Shown: positions 56,649 to 64,000 of the stretch, one piece after another | How positions within the stretch are numbered: position 1 is the stretch's first letter | Layout of the letters: every line of letters starts with the position of its first letter | From: Sacculina carcini | Taxonomy: Eukaryota > Arthropoda > Thecostraca > Sacculinidae | DNA length: 64,000 nucleotides | NCBI GenBank assembly: GCA_916048095.2 | Contig: OU696575.1 | Coordinates: 9,390,468-9,454,467, forward strand | Reading direction: 5' to 3' | Notes under the pieces: model-generated | The model's input: only the letters and a program-made list of their open reading frames with translations | Database searches by the model: none | What the model was told of the DNA's origin: nothing | Translations under genes and position numbers: made by a program

Positions 56649-57022
56649 GTGGTGTAGCTTGGAGAAAGGCGGTTTTTCCCGGGCAGCACGTTTTAGGGGG
56701 CGGCACAAGAACTGCCAAAAGCGCTGAATTATCGTTTTATCTGAGTCGAATTTATCAATATATTATAACATATTTGCTGTGTTAATGTGAAATAGCTGAA
56801 TGAAAGCTAGATCGATTAAAAATAATGATGTCCGATTGGGTTACAGGAAGCGTGCACTAAGATGGGTTCGTCGCTTCAACTATATCGACATATGTAATTG
56901 CTAATTCCTTCACAGTGGTGTTGAAATGTAGTCTCTTGCGGCTGTATCACCCACAAGCATAGACGGTGGGGGTGGCAAAAACTATAACCCCATGCGGCAA
57001 ATAATCTAGTTACGCAACTGAA
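56649..57022. mobile_element. hAT-like MITE, about 370 bp
   Basis: Left CAGTGGTGTAGCTTGGAGAA; right, reverse-complemented, CAGTTGCGTAACTAGATTAT. Both resemble the hAT terminus CAGTGGCGTAGC. A G/C-rich step follows each end. No matching 8-bp flanks were found, so it is old or misbounded. Non-coding. Confidence 0.5.
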
Positions 57023-57099
57023 TTCAGCAGAAATGCAGAAATGTGTGCAGAATTGACCGCATTTGCCAAACGCATTTTCGGACGAAAAGTTGTGCCGCC

Positions 57100-57330
57100 T
57101 TTTTAAATGTGTGCATCTATAACGTTTCTAATATTTATTTTGTCAAAATTGGTAATATAAATGTTGTAGAGTATAGACTTTCATACATTCTGATACAATT
57201 TTTGTATATATAGACCAAATTATTAGTTTACAATACCTGTCTAAATTCGAGCCTTGAATTTAGAGCCATGAATTTATAAGGAGTAGATAGCAGACTATTG
57301 AGCAAAATGTTCACATTTTCTAGGTCTCAT
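57100..57330. repeat. Isolated piece of the 380-bp repeat
   Basis: AAGGAGTAGATAGCAGACTA and TTGAGCAAAATGTTCAC (about 57278-57314) match 39181-39220 and 39566-39605. Flanking similarity is weaker. Confidence 0.55.
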
Positions 57331-57425
57331 TTAGTTGTTGCATTTATTTGGTTGTTGTATTTAGTTGTTGTATTTGGTTGTTGTATTTAGTTGCTGCATT
57401 TATTTGTTACATTGTTGCAACTTTT
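57325..57425. repeat. Minisatellite of TTGTATTTAGTTG-type units
   Basis: Units such as GGTTGTTGTATTTAGTTGTT recur with small changes over about 100 bases. Confidence 0.7.
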
Positions 57426-58590
57426 TTAATATTGTTCCAATTTGAAATTCAGTATATCTTGTAAATGACAAGGCATGATGACGTAAACTGTGTTCGTGTA
57501 CACAAATATACCTTCATATGCTTCCTTTTTAGGCTATTTGTGTGTGTTTGAATATGTATATCACTATATGTGTGCAAGTATATCTGTCTGTCTGTTTGTG
57601 TGTGTATGTGCATTTGTGTGTATGTGTGTGTGCGTGTGTGTGTGTTGTGACTGAAAGAAATCTGACCAATACTGGCGGTTATAATATATGATTGTAAATC
57701 TTCGATTAAACGTGTTCTAACTGAAAAATCTTAACTCAATTCATGTACACAGTTTATACCCAACAAATGCGGGTCCAGAATTTGTATTTGCGTGGCTCAA
57801 AGTCGCTTCTCTGAAATGCGTGTAGGGCCAACAAATAGCAGTTAAAAACAGCCATCTAAGCTTTAATTATTGGCACATATTCTCATGTGTAGTACAAAAA
57901 TTGAATCAATCGGACAAATTGAATGCAAAAATATCGCTATTTTTTATATTTGGCTACAATTTTTTAGTTTGAGTGGAGGTTATCAGCCATCCACTAGGCT
58001 CGTCTATGATATACAAGCTTTGTATATCAATTATGAGATACGTGCGTCCATATACATTATCACGCATGTGTTGTATCCATACATTGAGTTTAGTTCTGGG
58101 AAAATCATGACAAACAATTATTTAAATCGGCCAATATTCTTTTTCAAGAACTGTACACTCATACGCAGTGATTGCGTGTGTGTGTGTGTGCGTACGTAAA
58201 TCGATTTTACGGTAAATTATATCAGTTTTTCGGTAAATACTTGATCAAAAAAGCTATTCGGTGAAGGAATCGATTGATAACTTACAATATAGTCTAGTTT
58301 ACAATATTCTTCGAGTGAGTAAATGTTGCCGCATTGTTTTTTTCACCTGGTAATTTTGGCATAATTCTTGTGTTTAAATACAACTGAAGCTTGTTTTACG
58401 TTGACAAATTGCCAGCATGGTGCGAATGCAATAACACATTTGATGAACAATTTCAATGCACTGCCATCCACTCAGCTAACATAGTATACGCCGCGTTCCT
58501 TACGAAGTTACAAAATTCTTAGAAACTAACGAATTTCTTAATGGGCTATGTGTGTGTGTGCGTGTGTGTGTATTTGGTGAACAACTACAG
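57426..58590. other. Intron sequence before receptor exon b
   Basis: GT microsatellites at about 57597-57645, 58168-58192 and 58550-58572. No gene. It ends in GAACAACTACAG, the acceptor of exon b. Confidence 0.5.
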
Positions 58591-58775
58591 TGTGTTCTTC
58601 AATGGCGTTTGGAGTGGCGGCCATTTTCGGTCCTCAGACTCCTTCAACATCCTCACATGTTCAGAGCATATGTGACGCCATGGAAGTGCCACATGTGGAG
58701 ACTCGCTGGGATTATCGGCTGCGTCGTGACGACTATTCTGTGAACGTTCATCCGCATCCGACTTCGCTCAGCAGG
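58591..58775 (+). CDS. GRIK: Kainate receptor exon b (amino-terminal domain)
   Basis: The 185-bp exon has AG at 58589-58590 and a GTAATG donor from 58776. It reads CSSMAFGVAAIFGPQTPSTS, then SHVQSICDAMEVPHVETRWD and YRLRRDDYSVNVHPHPTSLS, then R. This matches GVAAIFGP...VQSIC.A..VPH..TRW of kainate receptors. The RWDYRLRRDDYSVN string is of the protostome type. The first two bases finish the codon opened by exon a (Val), and it ends in phase 0. Confidence 0.92.
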
Positions 58776-59034
58776 GTAATGGTGGTGCAAGAATGCAGGT
58801 CTCATTCTGCGCTAGATAATTAATTCATAGCCTCACACAATTCAGTAGAACAAGTTTGATATGTTTGATCATATTTTGCAGTTTTATATCTGTATTTAAA
58901 CATATATAATCATCAGGTTATATTTACTAGAAATATTTATTTTATATGCAGGCATTCCTTTTGAAAATTTGAATTGAAGCTAATTGATACACGAGCTTGA
59001 ACAAGCTTGAGCATGCACAAGCATGAACAGCACC
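58776..59034. other. Intron between exons b and c, left part
   Basis: AT-rich with GAGCTTGAACAAGCTTGAGC short repeats near 58992. No feature otherwise. Confidence 0.45.
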
Positions 59035-59285
59035 CAAGGTAAAAATACGACGATAGCAAGAAGAAAGAAAAGTTCCGTATTCTGTCGCTTCAAACGCACC
59101 TATTACGGCGGGAGTAGCTTCACCCGTTACCTCGCCGTGATATCATAGGTTACTTCATATCATAGGTGATTTCATATGCTATCACAGCGAGGTAACGGGT
59201 GAAGCTATCACCGCCGTAATAGTTACGTTTGAAGCGACAAAAAGCGGGACTTTTCTTTCTTCTTGCTATCGTGGTATTTTTCTTG
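59035..59285. repeat. 250-bp foldback element (arms about 105 bp)
   Basis: The left arm (59035-59144) and the right arm (59178-59285) are inverted copies, about 90% alike: AAAAATACGACGATAGCAAG against AAAAATACCACGATAGCAAG, then GTCGCTTCAAACG, TATTACGGCGG and GCTTCACCCGTTACCTCGC in both. The centre (GATATCATAGGT...) is itself near-palindromic. It looks like a MITE or foldback transposon in the receptor intron. If transcribed it would fold into one long hairpin. Target duplications were not identified. Confidence 0.8.
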
Positions 59286-59837
59286 TGTGCTATTTCATTC
59301 GCCTAGCGATAATTTTCTCAAGTTAGGACCATAACATAGCAACGCCGGTGTGTCTCAGGTGCGATATAGTAGAATGGGAATTTTTGACATTTATGCGATG
59401 TAGAATTATATTCCGTTGAGCTCTGGAGAAGTGTGAACATTTTGTTACTTCAAGATGCTTTGCTAATACAGAACAAAATTTGCTAAATGATGGTGGTATA
59501 AAAACTCATTTAATAAGCGTGTTTAAAACTACTTCCTTCGTGTCTCAATCGCATAATATCATATGTAGATCACATCAAGCTCGCTGTTCAATTAGGATAT
59601 GATTCAACTCAAATTTTATCAGGAATATTATAAAACATGTCCTATGTAGAAAGCATGATGCTGAGAGTTGATTAAAATGTTCTGTTAGAATCAATATTTC
59701 AACATTAGAATCAATATTTCAATTTGGACCTAACACATTAATCTTAGCTTTTAAGTAGTTCGTGTATATACTCATATACTACATTGCGCGATACGATGAA
59801 CGCATATAAGATTTGTATGTCAACTGTGTCGTCACAG
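59286..59837. other. Intron between exons b and c, right part
   Basis: AT-rich; ends in GTGTCGTCACAG, the exon c acceptor. A short duplicated ATTAGAATCAATATTTCAA lies at 59683-59725. Confidence 0.45.
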
Positions 59838-59998
59838 GCGTATGTATCTCTGATACGACTGTGGGGCTGGAAGACTTTCACGATAATCTACGAAGATAAC
59901 GAAGGCCTGGTGAGACTCCAGGAAGTGCTGAAAGCTCCATCTCCATCCGAGTTCCGCATCACTATCAGGCAATTGCCGGAAAATTCTGGTGACTACAG
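59838..59998 (+). CDS. GRIK: Kainate receptor exon c (amino-terminal domain)
   Basis: The 161-bp exon has AG at 59836-59837 and a GTAAAT donor from 59999. It reads AYVSLIRLWGWKTFTIIYED, then NEGLVRLQEVLKAPSPSEFR and ITIRQLPENSGDY. This fits the kainate block LDLV..F.WK..T..Y.D..GL.RLQEL.KAPS...L...IRQLP. It starts in phase 0 after exon b and ends with two bases (AG) that exon d completes to Arg. Confidence 0.93.
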
Positions 59999-60399
59999 GT
60001 AAATACAGTCACGCACGCATACACATATGGTTTCGGGTCAGTCGTTGCCTAGACACCGTCGGATGTGGACGTGTTCTTTCTGGTGCAAATATCAAGCCTG
60101 AGTTTGTTAAACAAAAAACAATTGCCGCCAATTTAACACTTGTGCGTTTTAAACAACAAATAACTTCACTTGTGGTATGTAATATAATTTTGCCTGTATA
60201 TATTCAATTATAGCTCGAGAAACCACGTTCTCTGTGTTAGAAGCTAATAGCTCAATTGTGGTTTCTTGATTCTATGTCTCACTGTGTCTGTGTAACTTAT
60301 CTAGATAATTTTTATAATATAACCGCGACTTTTTCGGTATATATTTACTGTTCAATTGCTACAGTTCCTTTGAATACGCTGCATTCTCGCTTTCTTTTC
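59999..60399. other. Intron sequence before LINE-N
   Basis: No feature recognised until LINE endonuclease sequence begins near 60400. Confidence 0.45.
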
Positions 60400-60425
60400 C
60401 TTCACACCCTAAATTAGGTATTCTA

Positions 60426-62872
60426 TTGTTATATCGACAAGATCACACTGGCACATCCTCAGTATTTCTATCTGAATTTGATACACTCCTATCTTTCTTC
60501 TCAGATACATTCTCCCATAATTTCATTGTTCTAGGCGATTTTAATTTCTGGATCGACTCACCATCTCATGCGCATGTTTCTGATTTTCTAACTCTGCTCA
60601 ATTCTTGGGATCTTTCCGTTATGAACAGTGGTGCTACTCACCTATCCGGTCATACCCTCGACCTTGTGATCTGTACGCACTCCTCCAGACTGTCTCTCCT
60701 CGATACATTCACTTACCCCCCTGATTCTGTCATATCTGATCATAGCCTCATCACATTTTGTGTTTCTCTTCCTTCACCTTCTAAGCCTTCTCCCGCTTCA
60801 CTGATGCTTCGTGATTAAAAAAAATTTGATCCTTTATTATTTTGTCGTTTGGTTACCTCTCTTCTGAATCCCTCAAACTATTTGTTCCTCCCACCACTCC
60901 TCCTCCCCAAGTTTATATCCGACTCTCTCTCCCTCATCAATGGTCAGATCTTCCCTTTGCGCTTACATCACTTTCGCTCAGGATCTCCTCCTCCTCCCTG
61001 GTGGTCGTCCGATCTATCCCGCTTGCGTTCAGAATGCAGAGCCCGTGAGCGTTCTTGGCGGCGCTTTCGCTCTTGTTCATCATGGTTCTCTTTCTGTAGT
61101 GCCCGCAAATCCTTTTTCTCTGTGGTTGCTTTGTCAAAATCTAATTTCTATCGTTCACAATTACGCCAACTCCAATCATCTCGCTCACGATGGATGACTC
61201 TGAAATCTATTTCTGGTCGCTCTTCTAAGTCATCTTGCTCAATATCTGCTAGTGAATTCGCCTCATTTTTCTCTTGTAAAATTGCCTCCTTGCAATCCAA
61301 ACTACTCACTAGCACTTTTCCTCTCCAATTTCCTCCTTGCCTTAGCACTGTTTCCTCTTTTTCCTCGATTGCTCCGTCTACCACAGCACGTTTTCTTACC
61401 AAATTTCAGAGGTCTAAATGTCCCACTGACCCCATACAATTTTCTGCTCTCTCTGATGCTATTATACTCCTTACTCCACTTTTCACATATATGGTTAACT
61501 CTTCTTTCCTCACGGTTCATTCTTAGCTTCCAAACATGCCACTATACTGCCGATTCTCAAAAAATCCAATCTTGATCCCTCTCTGCCATGCAACTATCGT
61601 CCAATTTCTATTCTATCTCTGTCCTCCAAGCTTCTAGAATCTGCCATCCTTGTTCAATTACGGCCTATCATATTGCCTGTTCTCGATCCCTGCCAATCTG
61701 GTTTTGTATCTCAGCACTCTACCGAAACACTTCTTCTCTGCCTCTCCAATGATCTATTCTCTAATTTTTCATTTGGAAATTCCGTGCTTCTGATTTCCTT
61801 AGATTTTTCTGCTGCCTTCGATCTAGTCGACCACGAAATCTTATGCTGCGATCTTGCTCATCTAGGCCTCACATCCACTGCACTTTCTCTTCTTACCTCA
61901 TATCTAAATGATCGTTCCTATGCTGTTCGCAGTAATGCGGCTTTATCGTGCGACTTTCCTCTCACCTCTGGGGTTCCACAAGGCTCACTTCTTGGTCCTT
62001 TACTTTTCAACTTATACGTATCATCCCTTTGTCCTATGCTCCGCAGCTATCCAGTTTCATTTCACGTATACGCTGACGACATCCAAATTTATTTTCCTCT
62101 TTCTCCTCATTCTTCAAATTTGGTCTCTATGCTGCTCACCCAGATTTCTTCTTGGGCTGCTTCACGTAAACTTGTTCTCAACCCTGACAAAACAGAATAT
62201 CTAGTCTTTCACCCTCCTCGAATTTCTCATCACTCTATCAACCTTCCGCTAGCCAATCAAATGCGCAATTTGGGTGTCTTGTTCGATCCTAACCTTTCTT
62301 TCTCGACTCATTTTTCTCAGCTTATCCGCTCGTGCCGCTTTTTACTCCGACAATTTTACCCTATTCGTTCGTCGATTGATGTCTCATCCGCTAGTCTTCT
62401 GGTAAATTCCTATATCTTTTCCAAGATCGACTATTGCAACTCGCTCTTCTTCCATCTTCCCTTGAAATCTATCCGCCAACTCCAAGCAGTGATCAACCTT
62501 GCTTGTCGGTTTGTACTGAGGCTTCCTCCGCGAACCCCTACTTCGGTGCATATCCGACAGCTCGGTTGGTTACCTGCTCTTTCTCGTATCCGCTATAAGG
62601 TATGTTGTCTGGTCTTCAAACTTATCCACTCTCCCTCTTCTCCCTCATATCTCCGTTCCCTATTGACTCTCAATAATCGCACTTCTTGTCGCATTCCTGT
62701 GCCATTAGTCTGTCCTCCTGCTCTTAATCAATCCTCTTGGTCATCCAAATCTTTTTATTTCTATGCTCCTCGTATCTATAACTCGCTTCCATCTTACCTT
62801 CACCACAAGTCTTCATTCCGATCCTTTTCTGCTGATCTTCATAAATATCTGCTCACTCGTTCTCTTCATGAC
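60426..62872 (+). pseudogene. LINE-N ORF2: endonuclease (partial)-RT
   Basis: It begins within the endonuclease: FIVLGDFNFWIDSPSHAHVS, NSGATHLSGHTLDLVICTHS and PPDSVISDHSLITF (GDFN and SDH intact). A TAA at about 60817 and a frameshift near 61524 break it; the linker and first RT blocks lie between. The RT is then open to the end: LPCNYRPISILSLSSKLLES, VLLISLDFSAAFDLVDHEIL, LTSGVPQGSLLGPLLFNLYV, FHVYADDIQIYF (YADD intact), MRNLGVLFDPNLSFSTHF, KIDYCNSLFFHLPLKSIRQL and RRIPVPLVC-type C-terminus ending LLTRSLHD. The last 400 codons (61673-62875) are undamaged. Confidence 0.85.
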
Positions 62873-63029
62873 TAAATGTATGATTTGTCTTTGGTTATAT
62901 GTGTGTTGTTCGTGCTGATCGTCCTGTGTTGTACCCTCGTTGTTCTTGCTTGATATTTGTCTTTTTACTCACTGTAAATTATATGTTTTCGTTACTGCGT
63001 CCCTTTTTTTGCATCTCTTGCATTCGTCG

Positions 63030-63235
63030 TTGTCTGGTCAGGCTTCGCCCTGCTACTGGTAACCGTGTAATTCCAGTACAACCAGATTCACGGTCGAGTC
63101 GTCGGCGACTAAACCGGCTCCCCCACTGTTCTGCAGTGAGGAGGGTGGCTAGACACCCGACAGGAAAAAAAACAAAACCTGTTTCAAGGGCGGATGAGCT
63201 ATCTGATAGCCAACGGCCATCTAGCATGTTCCAGT
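63030..63235 (+). repeat. SINE-like dispersed repeat, copy 2, in the LINE-N 3' UTR
   Basis: Shares ordered blocks with 40245-40520 (GGCGACTAAACCGGC, GAGGGTGGCTAGACACCC, AAACAAAACCTG, GGCGGATGAGCT, GCCAACGGCCATCTA). LINE-N 3' UTR sequence known from LINE-D (GTTGTCTCTTTCGCGC) resumes after it. Confidence 0.55.
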
Positions 63236-63368
63236 TTGCAAACGTGTTTTCATTTTTATATTTGTTCCTACTCCCTGCTCGCTGTGATGTTCCTGTCGGT
63301 TGTCTCTTTCGCGCCTGTGTATAAATATGTGCGCTATATTAAATATATGTTGTTGTTGTTGTTGTTGT

Positions 63369-63645
63369 ACTTATAGAATTTCAGACTTAATTTCTACCTT
63401 GAATGTGCATGTTTGTCTATTAACATTTGTGCTAATATCGTAGAGTTCTATCTGAGGGTTTTTTTCAAATCAAATTGTTTGTAAATTGTAATCATTCGAA
63501 AAATGTTGCACTATGACTGTGTGTTGAGTTGTATACTTTCATTATTGTTGCGAGTGTTTGTTTATCAAACTGTAGACAATTATTTAGAATATTTGTTTAA
63601 GATATTTGTCGAGTATTACTACTTAGTATTTTCCGTTTACCGCAG
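63369..63645. other. Intron sequence before receptor exon d
   Basis: T-rich, ending in TTTCCGTTTACCGCAG, a good acceptor. Confidence 0.55.
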
Positions 63646-63787
63646 ACCGCTTTTGAAGCGCATCAAAAAGAGTGGCAGTACAAAAATAGTGGTGGACTGT
63701 CGGCTATCACTGGTACGACCACTGTTCGACCAGGCTCAGGAGATAGGCATGATAAACCAGTACTTCAGCTACCTACTAACGTCCCTG
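63646..63787 (+). CDS. GRIK: Kainate receptor exon d (amino-terminal domain)
   Basis: The 142-bp exon has AG at 63644-63645 and a strong GTGAGT donor from 63788. The first base completes Arg with exon c. It reads PLLKRIKKSGSTKIVVDCRL, then SLVRPLFDQAQEIGMINQYF and SYLLTSL. This matches PLLKEMK......I.DC......IL.QA...GMM..Y..Y..T.L of kainate receptors. It ends in phase 0, with the next exon outside the window. Confidence 0.92.
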
Positions 63788-64000
63788 GTGAGTGAATCGC
63801 GTTACAATCTAATGCCAACATGCAACATGCATTCATACATTCTTAACATTCCACAAATTCAATTGAACCTCAACCAAAGCAAGGATATTCAATGTTATAA
63901 TTGTTCAATGGATTTTTTTCTCAATACAATCCGATTTAATGATGTAACTGCACACACTTATTAATAAATAAAAAATAATTTTGAGATTGCATATTATTTT
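63788..64000. other. Intron sequence after exon d
   Basis: AT-rich; the gene continues past the window edge. No further exon seen. Confidence 0.5.

Larger units (their letters stand above)
60400..63368 (+). mobile_element. LINE-N: 5'-truncated L2/CR1-like LINE between exons c and d
   Basis: The endonuclease C-terminal half, linker, complete RT and the 3' UTR are present. The 3' end GTGCGCTATATTAAATATAT plus (TTG)n at 63343-63368 defines the border. A SINE-like repeat interrupts the 3' UTR. Only two breaks were seen in ORF2, so it is the best-kept copy of its family here. Confidence 0.85.

Noticed and set aside
58552-58743. Frame reading CVLQWRLEWRPFSVLRLL over receptor exon b
   Set aside because: Shadow frame; the receptor frame gives GVAAIFGPQ with correct splice sites.
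62899-63324. 141-aa frame after LINE-N
   Set aside because: It crosses the 3' UTR and the SINE-like repeat; no conserved protein is visible.

Overview
The window looks like animal nuclear DNA, most likely from an arthropod or another protostome. It is AT-rich, full of microsatellites, has spliced coding exons with GT/AG borders, and carries CR1/L2-type LINEs, hAT-like and TA-target DNA transposons, a Penelope-like fragment and Ty3/Gypsy-type LTR elements. There are no bacterial operons, rRNA genes, CRISPR arrays or confident tRNA genes.

The backbone is one host gene on the + strand: a kainate-type ionotropic glutamate receptor. Four exons of its amino-terminal (ligand-sensing) domain lie at 21086-21241, 58591-58775, 59838-59998 and 63646-63787. 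Their splice phases fit each other exactly, and the gene runs off the right edge. The first intron seen here is about 37.3 kb and is almost entirely mobile-element debris plus one interesting open frame. The exons before 21086, if in the window, were not found.

Layout. 1-527: 3' end of a Gypsy-type LTR element that lies against a LINE. 528-12740: an old L2/CR1-like LINE (+) apparently split into pieces by a second LINE (-, about 1900-6260), a nearly intact CR1-like LINE (-, 7170-11318, ORF1 + ORF2) and a TA-flanked MITE. 12740-21085: a hAT MITE, microsatellites, several 3' LINE pieces (one internally deleted), a second TA-type MITE. 21086-21241: receptor exon. 21242-33524: LINE pieces in both directions, a 1.55-kb hAT-like insertion, and a nearly intact LINE (27217-33451) with its own inserted LINE fragment. 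33525-42575: mostly non-coding, with two diverged tandem-repeat arrays (37.5-39.8 kb) that may be a Helitron-like or pearl-like family, a SINE-like repeat and hAT debris. 42576-43997: an uninterrupted 473-codon frame for a secreted-looking DNase I-fold protein whose catalytic positions look lost and which has a Pro/Gln/Tyr-rich tail. 44343-48470: LINE (-). 49318-53662: LTR retrotransposon (-) with LTRs about 98% alike. 53859-55086: hAT-like element with perfect 8-bp target duplications. 55280-56200: Penelope-like GIY-YIG fragment. 56300-64000: small repeats, three receptor exons, a foldback element and a LINE between the last two exons.

The LINEs carry their own machinery (ORF1 RNA-binding/zinc-finger proteins, endonuclease plus reverse transcriptase). 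The DNA elements here are all non-autonomous as far as can be seen. The only host functions supported are the glutamate receptor and the DNase I-like protein nested in its intron.
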